Of a DNA stretch of 64,000 nt, positions 52,932 to 63,710 are shown piece after piece. The translations under genes were made by a program, and so were the position numbers. A model generated the notes under the pieces. That model ran no database searches. It saw nothing but the letters and a program-made list of their open reading frames with translations, and was not told the origin of the DNA. The number at the start of each line of letters is the position of its first letter. The stretch's first letter is position 1. Source of the stretch: Wurfbainia villosa. Taxonomy: Eukaryota; Streptophyta; Magnoliopsida; Zingiberales; Zingiberaceae. The DNA lies in assembly GCA_025175895.1 (NCBI GenBank), contig CM045987.1, positions 109,729,040-109,793,039 of the forward strand, in the 5' to 3' direction.

Positions 52932-55145
52932 TTACAAAACCTTTGCCACAGTCTTGTCTGTGCTTGTGTGACCTCCATAAGCTGAAGAATGACAGTGATA
53001 CAATATATCCTCAATCTCTTCTTCGGATACACATCTTCGATATATAGCATCCGCCCCTTGCTTGAACATGAATGGTTCGTCCCACACATATTGCTTTACA
53101 TCCGAAAGAAACTTCTTCCTCTGATGATAACTCATGTGAGAATGTATTATCCCGCAAGCTAGGTAGTTGGCAAAATCAGCATACCACGGAGCCTTGATTG
53201 TCCTGACCGCTAGTAGCTGCTCATCCGGGAAGAAATCATTAATAGCAAGATCATCGACACTTCCCGCATTTAATTCTTGATGAAGCCTCGATAGATGGTC
53301 TGCAACTACATTCTCCGTTCCTTGCTTGTCTCGGATTTCCAAATCAAACTCTTGTAGAAGAAGTATCCACCGGATAAGTCTTGGCTTAGATTCCTTTTTA
53401 CTCAACAAGTATCTTATGGCTGCATGATCTGTGTAAACTATCACCTTGGTCCCTATGATATAAGATCTGAACTTGTCGAAAGCAAATACTATAGCCAAGA
53501 GTTCCTTCTCTGTGGTAGCATAATTCATTTGTGCTTCATCCAATGTTTTACTGGCGTAGTAGATTGCATACACCTTGCGATCCTTCCTTTGTCCCAACAC
53601 TGCGCCCACAGCAAAATCACTTGCATCACACATAATTTCAAAAGGGAGACTCCAATCTGGAGGTGGCATTATTGGGGCGGTTGTTAATGCTTCCTTTAAC
53701 CTGGAAAATGCATCAAGACAAGGATTATCAAAGTGAAACACAGCATCTTTAGCAAGCAAATTAGTTAATGGCTTCGAAATTTTTGAGAAGTCCTTGATGA
53801 ACCGTCGGTAGAACCCTGCATGTCCTAGGAAACTACGCACTCCCTTGACATCAGTTGGAGGAGGCAACTTCTTGATCACTTCAGTTTTAGCAATGTCCAC
53901 CTCGATACCACGGTGTGAAACTAGGTGCCCAAGTACTATGCCTTCTCGCACCATGAAGTGGCACTTCTCCCAATTAAGCATTAAATTCATTTCCTTGCAT
54001 CTCTGCAAGACCTTGACCAAATTAGATAAACACATATCAAAATCTGCACCATATACAGAAAAATCATCCATGAATACTTCCATTATATTCTCGATCATAT
54101 CAGAAAAAATTAAAGTCATACATCTCTGAAAAGTGGCGGGTGCATTGCATAGTCCAAAAGGCATTCTCCTAAAAGCAAAAGTACCATATGGGCAAGTGAA
54201 AGTTGTTTTCTCTTGGTCATTAGGATAAATAGGGATTTGATAGAAACCGGAGTATCCATCTAAGTAACAGAAATGCGAGTGTTTTGCCAACCGGTCTAGC
54301 ATTTGGTCAATAAATGGGATGGGAAAGTGGTCCTTTCTAGTTTCCTTATTCAATTTCCTATAATCAATACACATTCTCCAACCCGTAACCACTCTCGTGG
54401 GGATTAACTCATTCGTAGCATTCCTTATCACCGTTATCCCCCCTTTCTTTGGCACAACATGGACAGGACTTACCCATTCGCTATCGGATATTGGATAGAT
54501 AATTCCTGCATCTAGCAATTTCATGACCTCTTTCTTGACTATTTCTTTCATGGCTGGGTTAAGCCTTCTTTGATGCTCTATAGAGGTTTTAAAATTGTCT
54601 TCTAGTAGAATTCTGTGCATGCAAACCGATGGACTAATTCCCCTAATGTCATCAATCTTGTATCCAATGACGTTCTTGTGTGTTTTCAATACCTCAATCA
54701 GTTTTTCGATCTCTGCATTGCTCGGATTAGCATTAATGATCACAGGATAAGTAGAGTTTTCGCCAAGAAATTCATACCTGAGTGTTGATGGAAGAGGCTT
54801 AAGTTCTACCTGTGGTGTTAGGTTGGGGTCGGAAATCTCCAGCTCTTTATCCTCAAAATCCCCTTCGAGCTTATTAAGATAAGTTTGTTCTTGTGCTCCT
54901 TCTAGTGCTATTGATTGGAAACTGTCAATCCTACAACAAACATCAAAAATAGAAGGTTGTTTAACAGCTTTTGAAAGGTCGAATTCAATTTTGTCGTTTC
55001 CAAATGTAAGTGAGAGTTTGTGGTTCTTGACGTCTATCATTGCCCCTGCAGTAGCCAAGAAAGGTCTCCCTAAAATGAGTGGAATGCATGGGTCTTCATC
55101 CATGTCAAGCACTACAAAATTGGCAGGAATAATAAAATTTCCCAC
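52932..55145 (-). CDS. pol: pol of element G: reverse transcriptase and RNase H (737 codons open)
   Basis: This is the end of the protease region, then RT with GWRMCIDYRKLNKETRKDHF, the FRRMPFGLCNAPATFQRCM box and catalytic FMDD at 54063-54074. RNase H follows (IMCDASDFAVGAVLGQRKD; YATTEKELLAIVFA; TDHAAIRYLL). The start of integrase (YGGHTSTDKTVAKVL) ends at TAA 52934-52932. All key catalytic motifs I can see are intact. Upstream TAG at 55148-55146 separates it from the protease segment in the same frame. Confidence 0.93.
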   Translation of the reverse strand: MGNFIIPANFVVLDMDEDPCIPLILGRPFLATAGAMIDVKNHKLSLTFGNDKIEFDLSKAVKQPSIFDVCCRIDSFQSIALEGAQEQTYLNKLEGDFEDKELEISDPNLTPQVELKPLPSTLRYEFLGENSTYPVIINANPSNAEIEKLIEVLKTHKNVIGYKIDDIRGISPSVCMHRILLEDNFKTSIEHQRRLNPAMKEIVKKEVMKLLDAGIIYPISDSEWVSPVHVVPKKGGITVIRNATNELIPTRVVTGWRMCIDYRKLNKETRKDHFPIPFIDQMLDRLAKHSHFCYLDGYSGFYQIPIYPNDQEKTTFTCPYGTFAFRRMPFGLCNAPATFQRCMTLIFSDMIENIMEVFMDDFSVYGADFDMCLSNLVKVLQRCKEMNLMLNWEKCHFMVREGIVLGHLVSHRGIEVDIAKTEVIKKLPPPTDVKGVRSFLGHAGFYRRFIKDFSKISKPLTNLLAKDAVFHFDNPCLDAFSRLKEALTTAPIMPPPDWSLPFEIMCDASDFAVGAVLGQRKDRKVYAIYYASKTLDEAQMNYATTEKELLAIVFAFDKFRSYIIGTKVIVYTDHAAIRYLLSKKESKPRLIRWILLLQEFDLEIRDKQGTENVVADHLSRLHQELNAGSVDDLAINDFFPDEQLLAVRTIKAPWYADFANYLACGIIHSHMSYHQRKKFLSDVKQYVWDEPFMFKQGADAIYRRCVSEEEIEDILYHCHSSAYGGHTSTDKTVAKVL

Positions 55146-55844
55146 CTACACTGGTACATCTTCTAGGATTCCCAAAGGATATCTAATGGAGCAATCAGCT
55201 AACTGCAAGGCCATAGTAGTTAGTTTCATTTCTCCCAAATCTAATTTCTTGCATATGGAAAGAGGTATCAGATTGACACTAGCGCCCAAATCGCAAAAAG
55301 CCTTATCAAAATTTGAGTCATTAATTATGCAAGGGATAGAAAAGCTACCTGGATCATTTAGTTTAGGAGGTACCATATTCTTAATTAAAGCGATGCACTC
55401 CTCAGTAAGAGCCACTGTTACATGCTCCTCGACTTTTCTTTTATTGGTTAAGATATCCTTCAAGAACTTGGAGTATGTAGGCATTTGTTGAAGAGCTTCT
55501 GTAAAAGGTATATTGATATATAGCTTCCTAATTACCTCAAGGAACTTACCAAATTGTTCATCCAATTTTTCCTTAATCAGCCTCTGAGGGAACGGGATAG
55601 GGGGCTTATACGTTCTTGGTTCCTTGTTCAACATGCCTGTGTCGTTCGGCATAGGCTGGTCGTGTTGGCTGCTAGAGTGACCCGACACGGGTGTGTCGGC
55701 TGACACGCGCTCGTGGGCATTCTCTTCCTCAGGCGTGTTGAACAACACGCCCTGGGTCAGGGTGTGTTGTCGGCTTCCTTTGCTATTCAACCCAGGCGTG
55801 CTGCTGTCTTCTTCCAACTCTGACACGCTCGTGTCCTTTAGCAC
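55146..55844 (-). CDS. pol: gag-pol linker and protease of element G
   Basis: The linker (55844-55600) is acidic and Ser/Thr-rich and is read from DNA packed with ACACGCC/GTGTCGG motifs. Then follows the Athila-type part with PPIPFPQRLIKEKLDEQFGK and the protease with FCDLGASVNLIP (D-L-G-A, the usual Athila active site) near 55280. It is bounded by TAA 55854-55856 upstream and TAG 55146-55148 downstream, both in the common frame. Confidence 0.88.
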   Translation of the reverse strand: MLKDTSVSELEEDSSTPGLNSKGSRQHTLTQGVLFNTPEEENAHERVSADTPVSGHSSSQHDQPMPNDTGMLNKEPRTYKPPIPFPQRLIKEKLDEQFGKFLEVIRKLYINIPFTEALQQMPTYSKFLKDILTNKRKVEEHVTVALTEECIALIKNMVPPKLNDPGSFSIPCIINDSNFDKAFCDLGASVNLIPLSICKKLDLGEMKLTTMALQLADCSIRYPLGILEDVPV

Positions 55845-55853
55845 AGGGGCCGC

Positions 55854-57371
55854 TTATTGAGCTTTGTCTCCTTCTAAAATCCTTCCACTTCTCAAACTTA
55901 TGGAATTACAATGCTCAGCTGGGTTTACTTCTGAATTTCTAGGAAATCTGCCGGGCGTCCTTGATGCTGAGCTGGCAATTTGGGAAATTTGATTTTCCAG
56001 CATTCTTGTGTGATTAGTCAAATTATCAACCTTGCTTCCTAATTGCTTGATTGCCTCGGTATTATTTTGATGTTGCCGATTTGATTCTACAATATGCTGT
56101 CGAAATTCATCATTTATCTTCCCCTGACACGTAATAAAATTTTCCATCATCTTTTCTAAGCTTGACTTGGGTCCTGGCTGAAATCCCGAAGGTGCATCAA
56201 AACTGTTCTGTCCAGAAGAATTTTGGTTGGCTCTATACGAAAAGTTGGGATGATTCCTCCAACCGGGATTGTACGTGTTCGAATAAGGGTTGCCACCATT
56301 AGGCTTCTGATTAAAATTATTTAGCGCATCTACTTGCTCAATCCCAGCTCTCGATGATGGTGCATGTAGGATTTGGCAATTTATCGCTATATGTCCTGTT
56401 ACACCACAAATCTCGCAAGTGACATTAGATGAATTTACAGCTGATACATTAAAATGTTCGAGATTTTGAGTTAACGCATCAACTTTTGCACTGAGTAGAT
56501 CAAGGGTACTTACCTCAAACTTACCTGGCGTTTTAATTTGATATCCTCGTTCTGTTGCCCATTGGTGAGAATTCATTGCCACATTCTCGATGATCTTAAA
56601 TGCTTCATCCAACATTTTGTTCATAAGAGCTCCTCCTGCAGCATAATCAAGAGAAACTTTAGTAGCATACGTGATTCCATTGTAGAAAGTATGAACAATG
56701 AGCCACTTCTCCAGCCCATGATGAGGGCATTGCTGTAGTAATCCCTTAAATCTATCCCAGGCTTCAAATAATGTTTCTCCATCCTTTTGCGCAAAATTAG
56801 TGATTTGATGACGAAGACTTGCAGTTTTGCTGGGTGGAAAATACTTGTCTAAAAATCTTTGCTCCAGCTGATCCCAGGTAGTTATGCAATCTGCTGGAAG
56901 AGAGTGTAGCCAAGCTCTAGCTTTGTCCCGCAATGAGAAAGGAAACAAGCGCAATCTAATAGCATCAGCTGAGGCTCCATTCAGTTTTAAAGTTTCGCAA
57001 AATTCCAAAAATACTTCCAAGTGCAGATTTGGATCTTCAGTGGGTGCTCCTCCGAATTGATGTTGTTGGACCATGGATAGTAGAGCCGGTTTCAATTCAA
57101 AATTGTTCGCTTCAATAGGGGGTCTTCTAATACTCGATCTCAATCCCCTTGTACTAGGTGCTGCATAATCCCTTAAAGGTTTATTCTCATTCTGATCAGC
57201 CATGTTGGAGGTCAGATTTTCTTCCTGACGTTGCTGAAATCGTCTTCTAGCAAGGAACGTTCTCTCTATCTCAGGATCAATATCGAGAATTTCCCTATTA
57301 AATCTGTGCATGCAACAACAAGAGAGGCTCCCAAAACCAGAATTCAGAATAGACACAAAGAAAAGGAACAA
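55854..57371 (-). CDS. gag: Gag of element G (505 aa)
   Basis: It contains the retrotransposon-gag domain (LFPFSLRDKARAWLHSLPA; RFLDKYFPPSKTASLRHQI), a CCHC knuckle CEICGVTGHIAINC (near residue 320), and Athila-type YNPGWRNHPNFSYR. A C-terminal helical segment and SGRILEGDKAQ precede TAA 55856-55854. The first ATG at 57371 adds about 20 hydrophobic residues; an internal ATG at about 57308 (MHRFNREILDID) may be the true start. The frame continues without shift into pol. Confidence 0.9.
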   Translation of the reverse strand: MFLFFVSILNSGFGSLSCCCMHRFNREILDIDPEIERTFLARRRFQQRQEENLTSNMADQNENKPLRDYAAPSTRGLRSSIRRPPIEANNFELKPALLSMVQQHQFGGAPTEDPNLHLEVFLEFCETLKLNGASADAIRLRLFPFSLRDKARAWLHSLPADCITTWDQLEQRFLDKYFPPSKTASLRHQITNFAQKDGETLFEAWDRFKGLLQQCPHHGLEKWLIVHTFYNGITYATKVSLDYAAGGALMNKMLDEAFKIIENVAMNSHQWATERGYQIKTPGKFEVSTLDLLSAKVDALTQNLEHFNVSAVNSSNVTCEICGVTGHIAINCQILHAPSSRAGIEQVDALNNFNQKPNGGNPYSNTYNPGWRNHPNFSYRANQNSSGQNSFDAPSGFQPGPKSSLEKMMENFITCQGKINDEFRQHIVESNRQHQNNTEAIKQLGSKVDNLTNHTRMLENQISQIASSASRTPGRFPRNSEVNPAEHCNSISLRSGRILEGDKAQ

Positions 57372-57423
57372 AAATAGAAATCTAGATTAACTAAATCACG
57401 CTCAATTCAATATTGAGTGCCAA

Positions 57424-57441
57424 TCCCCGGCAACGGCGCCA
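57424..57441 (-). promoter_or_regulatory. Primer binding site of element G (tRNA-Asp)
   Basis: TCCCCGGCAACGGCGCCA on the + strand corresponds to the 3' end of plant tRNA-Asp; the element strand reads TGGCGCCGTTGCCGGGGA, typical of Athila. It is six bases from the LTR end. Confidence 0.92.
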
Positions 57442-57447
57442 AAAACT

Positions 57448-58943
57448 TGATGTGTTATTTTTCGCAAGTGCACGGTTGTCGTCAAGTAATAAAAATATCG
57501 ATCCCACAGGGATTGAGACAATTATCGAATGATCGTGATACCAAGTTATCTAGTCAATCAATTTGTGGATTAAGCAAAGAAACTGAGCAGTCAAGAACAA
57601 CGAATGAGAAGAATGAGCTAAAAGTCAATAGTTGAGAAGAATCTCAGGATATGGGTTTCACCACGTCGACGATTTATAAGGTGATTTAATTCTTTCCTAC
57701 CCCTGTTAGAATTGTTTTGATGGAACCTATCCTAAGGTAAATCAATGGCCCCTTTCGAGGTCTACGCCAACTGTACCTATCAAACTTAATTTACCTGTCA
57801 CGATATTCGAGCGTAGGGGATCATAATCAACTAAGGGGACCTGTCACGAGACCCCCGCAAACCTCCCTAGTCTTACCACCATTACTTGGTAAAAACTGGA
57901 TTTGATAGATCCATTAAGTCCATAAGAGTTCCTTTAGAGTCTAAATTTCTTTTTCACGATAGGTTTGCACACGGGACCATAATCAGCTAAGGGGACCTGT
58001 CACGAGACCCCCGCAAGCCCTCATAGATACACTACCGCTACTTGACAGGAGTTAATCCCTAGTTGGTTCTAGGTTTCGGGAACTTGGGTTCACTGTTAGG
58101 TACTTCCCCTTAGCTCCTTAGGTTTATCAATAAGAATCCAAAAACCAGATCAAAACAAACAATAATTCAAGTAGTATAGATTACATCATCCATCATAAAT
58201 CATCAAGGGCTACTCCCCCATCCTAAGATTACAGAACACTACTCCATAGTCAAACAAGAATTGCTAGAGAAAGAAATTACAATACTTAGTGTCATCTGTG
58301 TTCCTCTGTCGTCGACTCCTTCGTTCTCCTCGTTCTTGTGTCGTCCTCTTTTTCCACCCGCCTCCTCTTTTAGGATTAGAATATCTCCTCTTTTATAGCC
58401 TTGGCCTCCTCTTCAATTAAGGCAAAAGATTTTCCTTTAATTGAGATGAAGATCGCGGCTTCATCGAGTTGCTCACAGAAAAGGAAGTCTGGAATCAGGC
58501 CAACACGCCCATGCCAAATGAGGGCACAGGCGTGTCGCACATTTCTCACCGACCGTGTTAGCGCTTGAACGGGGTGTGTCGGTTGCTGAACTAGGGCGTG
58601 TTGAGCGCTGGAACTCTTGACACAGATGTGTCACTGATAACACGCCTGTGTTGTTTTGATACGCCGGCCGTGTTAGCGCTTGAACAGGGCGTGTCAGTTG
58701 CTGAACCAGGGCGTGTTGAGCGCTGGAACTCCTAACACGGACGTGTCACTGATAACACGCCTGTATTGTTTTGATACGCCTGCTTCTTCGCCCTGTTAAC
58801 ATGAAAAACACCCAAAAGTAGTCTCTTCGTCCAAAATATGCTAAACTTAACTGAATCATGACAAAATACATGCCTAGGACATGAAATGAGATAAAATGCA
58901 AGCATATGGAGTAGTGAAAACGTAGCACGATTTACACACATCA
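57448..58943 (-). repeat. LTR of element G at its 5' end (right in window)
   Basis: 1496 bp, closely matching 47684-49179. TATA box at 58390-58397; 115-bp duplication at 58551-58780. Confidence 0.95.
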
Positions 58944-58948
58944 CCTAG

Positions 58949-59715
58949 TCAGTCCGGAAGTAATTTGGTGCAGAAAGAAGGGGAGTCAGTTCAGGCTGCT
59001 GAAGAGCCCAAGGGCTATGCCACACGTGAGCTATAGCTCTAGATTCGTTTCACCAAAGGAAAATGGTTGAGAGGGACAGGCTAGCCTAGTTCCCCAAAAT
59101 GTAGATGAGAAGGTGTTATACAACAGAAGGGGGGGGGGGTCCCTACACAATATTCTGAGGAGCCTTCGCTCCTCATATCTGTAACAGAATTATTCTCCAG
59201 GTGGACATGGTGGCCACGTGTATGATGGGGAAAGCTTGCGAGGCAGCGATTGATCAGAGGAGGAGAATAAAAGGGAAGGAGAGGATAGAAGGAGGGGGAT
59301 CCACATTATTTTAACCAACAAGAAACAAAGATGCATTGGGAGAAGGAGAGCTACCACCTCGCCGGAGAAGGAGAGTGGTGATCTCCACCTTTCGTGTACT
59401 TTTTCTTGTATCCTGATTTGCTTGTAAGAGGTTTTCTCCTCCACTTCTGGAAGTTCTTTTCCGCGAAGGAGGATGTTCATAGTGAAAGTGCTTTGGCACT
59501 GCATCCGGTGAGAGAGCTCACCTCCGTGGAGTAGGAATCCTTATTCCGAACCACGTTACATCCTGTGTCTTAGTTTATTGTTTGTGTTGGCTTGTGTGTC
59601 TTTGCTTGGCATTTTTCATTTTTACTGTTGCGGCCGGAGAGAACCCCATCAACTTCCTTCGCGTTCCCTCGCGTCGAGAGGAAGTCCCAAGACCTTCTTC
59701 CCTATCACCACATCA
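58949..59715 (+). repeat. 5' LTR of element B, second part
   Basis: It continues the LTR after G. It resembles the A LTR from about 1850 on (CTCCAGGTGGACATGGTGGCCACGTG; GAGAGAGCTCAC; TTGCGGCCGGAGAGAACC) and ends CACATCA. A TATA-like AATAAAAGGG is near 59266. Confidence 0.85.
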
Positions 59716-59716
59716 G

Positions 59717-59736
59717 TTGGTGCCGTCTGTGGGAAA
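59717..59736 (+). promoter_or_regulatory. Candidate primer binding site of element B
   Basis: TTGGTGCCGTCTGTGGGAAA at the position equivalent to 2441-2460 in A. Confidence 0.55.
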
Positions 59737-59756
59737 CACTTTAGCGAGACGTAGAG

Positions 59757-61110
59757 ATGCAGCCAGAAGAGATACAACATTCTATTGCCTCCGCAACGGA
59801 GGAAAACCCCATTATGATACTACCATCACAATTGAGAGCCATGGTGGATAACGCCATGGCTGAGTCCCTCGCCAGAGAAAGGAGAAGGATATGATATCTC
59901 TATCCTCATTCTGGTGAACCTTCTTCTCGCGGACCATCGCCAGAAGTGCCCCCTCCACCCCGTACAACCATCAATATTGAAGCATCGCCTGGAGAGGGGC
60001 TAGGAGGGCGAGTACATTAGAACACTCAGCCATTAACCCAGAATCGACGAGAAGAACAGGGCGAAAGCCGGTCGACTAGGGCTCCAGAGGTTTATGAGCC
60101 TAGTCCTTTTACCATGAATATCCTTTCAGAAGTCCCACCATCATAATTTTGGAATCCCCAAGTAGAAAAGTATGACGGTTCAACGGATCCGGAAGAACAC
60201 CTATCGCAATTTGCTGGAGCAGCCTTGCTCCACTGCTATACGGACGCCCTCAAGTGTCGGGTCTTCCGGACCACCTTAACCGGTTCGGCACAAAAATGGT
60301 TCAACACCCTGCCCCCAGGGTCTATCACTTGTTTTGATGATTTTCAGGGGATATTCCGCCAAGAGTTCGCCAGTTGCAAGGCGTACAAGCACGATGCCTC
60401 TATCCTGCTGCACATTACGCAGGGGCCCTCAGAATCACTCAGAGGGTATCTTCATCGGTTCACCTCCGCCGCCAGAAGCATCCCTTCTGCGAGGTAGGAG
60501 GCTTTCAGAGTAGCCATCCCGCATGGGCTGAGGGAGGGTCCCTTCCTCAGTTCTCTTTTGAGAAAGCCCGCTAACAACTACGAGGAGCTGTTAAGACGTG
60601 CGGAAAAATTCATCAACAAGGAAGAAGGACTAAAAGTGTGGAGGGTCGAACGCGCTGCCGCAGTAGTCCCTGCCGAAAGAAATTACCCCGCCGCCCCTCA
60701 AGCGCCTCCCCGGCGGGGATATGCACGACCTCTTTTACTGGAGGCTCCCAGGCCTCAGTTATTGCTACAGGGCGCTCGCCCTGCGTAGCCATTGCAAATT
60801 ATGGTTGCCGATGCAGTTCCTCCCGCGAGGACTTGGAAGGAGCAGGAGATGGAATTCTACGATCAAAGAAGGTCTACTACAATACCCATGTGGTACAGGG
60901 AGTACCTCACAATCCTCCCGCCCCATTCTTCCGCCAATACCATATGGAGTACGGCCACGCCAGCGGCCAATGTTTCAAATTGCAAGAGGAGCTGGAGCGC
61001 CTCCGAGCCGCTTACCCGCAACTGCGGCCTCAGATAGGAGGGCCGACACGGTGGGGGCAACGACCCAATGTGGCTCGTCCAGGGTCATATAACCAACCAC
61101 CGTAAGTTAC
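59757..61110 (+). pseudogene. gag: gag of element B (broken)
   Basis: It starts at ATG 59757 (MQPEEIQHSIASA). One frame runs to about 60790 with four nonsense codons: TGA near 59893, TAG near 60017, TAA near 60145 and TAG near 60495. The core contains HCYTDALKCRVFRTTL, GSAQKWFNTLPPGS and RQEFASC. The nucleocapsid part (about 60940-61100, frame shifted) has YHMEYGHASGQCFKLQEELE, matching the zinc-knuckle region of Tat gags with the first Cys lost. Compared with A it keeps the start codon and the N-terminal frame. Confidence 0.85.
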
Positions 61111-61664
61111 TTTCTCTCCAGACCCCCAAACTCCGTCCCAGGGGGCTATTTCTCAAGGAGGCCCATCGGGTGAGGGCCCATCATCCAATCCAAATAACAC
61201 CCCCACACGGGGGGTTATTAATGTCATTGCAGAAGGACCCACTGACGGAGACTCCAATCGGGCGCAGAAGTCATACGCCCACCTCATGGAAAGCCCGCCA
61301 TCGCCACACCAACATCCAAACCGCACCGGCCTGCTCGGGCCGAAGATCTCCGAGGCATCTTGCCGCCCACACTGATGCCTTGGTGATCCAGATTTCCGCC
61401 AACTACGGTGGCCAGTATTAGTTGATTCAGAAGCTCACAACATCCTCTTAGAGGCCTTTGATGATGCATGAAATGCGCCACCTAGAAGATGTGGCCACAC
61501 CCTCTTCGGGTTCGTGGACATGATCCACCCTATAGGCGATTTCATTGCCCTCGACTGGGGCACAAAGTCCAAATAAAAACCAAGAGATAGTTCCTTTCCT
61601 CATTGTGGATGCTCCGTCCACTTATAATGCAATTCTTGGTCGTCCCTTCCTTGCCATTTTTTAG
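61111..61664 (+). pseudogene. pol: Protease region of element B (badly decayed)
   Basis: Only fragments are readable: ISANYGGQY near 61395-61420 and VPFLIVDAPSTYNAILGRPF near 61590-61650. No D-S/T-G triplet was found; several frameshifts separate the pieces. The alignment with A over 4090-4423 gives the identity. Confidence 0.7.
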
Positions 61665-63710
61665 GCGGTGGTCTCCCCGTACCACCAAAAGGTGAAATTC
61701 CCAGTCGGACAGTTGGTGGGAGAAGTCCGGGGCGAGCAGAAAGTCGCTAGGAGCTGTTATGTGAAAATGGTCCGGGATGATCAAAAGAAGGCCCGAACCG
61801 ATGACCTCAAAGGGAAGGCCATCATCATTTCAGATGTTTGCATCCTCAAAGAATCTCCTCCCAAGGTGGACAAGATAGAGGAAGGAGAGCTGGTGGAGAT
61901 AGCTCCCGGAAAGGCCACGTGGGTGGCACAGTAGCTGGAGGCCAAAGAGGAGTTGGTGGCTTGTCTGAGGAAGAACGAAGACATCTTTGCGGGAGATGTG
62001 CATGACCTCATGGGAATTGATCCTCGTGTTACTGAGCATCACCTTAACATCACCAGAGAAGTTCGACCCGTCCAACAGAAGCGGCGATACTTTGGACCGG
62101 AGAAGGATAAGGTGATAGCTGAAGAACTAGAAAAACTGTTAAAAGTGGGTCATGTGAAAGAAATTCAATTCCCCGAGTGGGTCTCCAATGTAGTCTTGGT
62201 CCCCAAGCCTTCTGGGCGGTGGAGGATGTGTATTGACTTCCGCGATTTGAATAAAGCGTGCCCTAAAGACTGCTACACCTTGCATCACATTGATCAGCTG
62301 GTGGATTCTACAGTAGGTTATGAAGTGGTGTCCTTAATGGATGCTTACTAGGGATATCATCAAATATCACTGGCTAAAGAAGATCAGAAGAGGGTCAGTT
62401 TTGTAACAGTAGGGGGGTTATATGCCTATGTGGTCATGCCCTTTGGCCTAAAAAATACGGGGGCCACCTACCAACGGCTCATGGATAAAATCTTCACAGA
62501 GCAAAAAGGGAAAAATGTAGAAGTTTATGTGGACGATATCTTGGTCAAATCAAAAACCACACGGGATTTGGTTGAGGATCTAAATGAAACTTTCGCTATA
62601 TTGAGAAGGTATAATATGAAGCTGAACCCTAAAAAATGCCTATTCGGGATGAAGAGTGGAAAATTCTTGGGATATATAGTAACTGAGAAGGGACTACAAG
62701 CTAACCCAGAGAAGGTGCAAGCGCTATGTAATATGAAGTCACCCACTAATTTGCGAGAGACTCAAAAGCTAGTGGGGAGAATTGTTTCCTTATCTCGATT
62801 CATAGCCAGATTGACGGATAAAGGGCTACCTTTCTTCAAGATTTTGCACAAATCTACTAAGTTTCAATGGGATGATCAATGTGAGAAGGCTTTCCAAGAG
62901 CTAAAGAAGTATTTAGTAGGACTTCCGCTACTAGCCAAGCCAATGGCAGGAGAGCCATTGTGGATGTACTTGGTCGTATCAGAGGAAGCTATCAGTTCAG
63001 TTTTATTGAAGCAAGAAGGTTCTCATCAATAGCCAATTTATTATACCAGCCATATTCTGAAGGGGGTTGAATCCCGTTACACAGAGCTGGAGAAGTTGGC
63101 ATATATTCTAGTCTTGACAGCCCGTAAATTGAGGCCATACTTTCTGGCTCATCCTATCACTGTTTTGACTTATAGTGAATTGGGTAAGGTGGTCACCAAG
63201 CCTAATTTTTCTGGGAGATTGGCTAAATGGGTGGTAGAACTAAGAGAATACGACATTCATTACCAACCCTGAACCGTTATCAAGGCTCAGGCGCTTACTG
63301 ATTTTCTGGCCAAAATACCTGTTGGTTCGGAAAACAGTTCATCAATAGAAGAAGAAGGGTCAGATATATGGAATGTATTTGTGGACGGTTCTTCGGGATC
63401 CACAGGTAGTGGTGTGGGAGTCTTGTTAATATCCCCTGATAAAGAGGAGACGCACATAGCTGTGCGTTTGGGGTATCGAGCATCTAATAATGAAGCAGAG
63501 TATGAAGCTATTCTAGCGGGGTTATAGGCTGCCAAAGCTGTAGGAGCCACCTCAATTATAATCCACTTGGATTCCCAGTTGGCGGTATCACAACTTCAAG
63601 GCTCTTTCACGGTTCGGGAAGAAAGATTGCAAAAATATTTGAAAGATTTTGAGAAAGAGAAGGCTCCTTTTCGTCAAGTTCTTTTGAAGAAGATTCCAAG
63701 GGAGAACAAT
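61665..63710 (+). pseudogene. pol: pol of element B: reverse transcriptase, RNase H and second RNase H
   Basis: A single frame extends from 61668 to about 63700 with nonsense codons only. It has WRMCIDFRDLNKACPKDCY (62220-62270), VMPFGLKNTGATYQRLMDK and the catalytic YVDD at 62526-62537. The gypsy RNase H is at about 62950-63290 and the second RNase H starts at about 63370 (WNVFVDGSSGSTGSGVGVLL). TAG codons at 61932, 62348 and near 63030 and 63525, and TGA near 63270, stand where Gln or Arg is expected. The first ~480 bp of this RT are intact in B but split by element C in A, so B shows the uninterrupted state. A one-base gain near 63705 shifts the frame. Confidence 0.9.

Larger units (their letters stand above)
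47684..58943 (-). mobile_element. Element G: Athila-type Ty3/gypsy element, nearly complete
   Basis: The two LTRs of exactly 1496 bp (47684-49179 and 57448-58943; TGATGTG...ACATCA) are flanked by CCTAG (47679-47683, 58944-58948). The primer site 57424-57441 matches tRNA-Asp. Minus-strand order: gag, protease, RT, RNase H, integrase, then an ORF in env position. The frame from 57371 to 51882 (1830 codons) has four nonsense codons and no frameshift. The equal LTR lengths and few differences make it one of the youngest insertions here. Confidence 0.95.
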
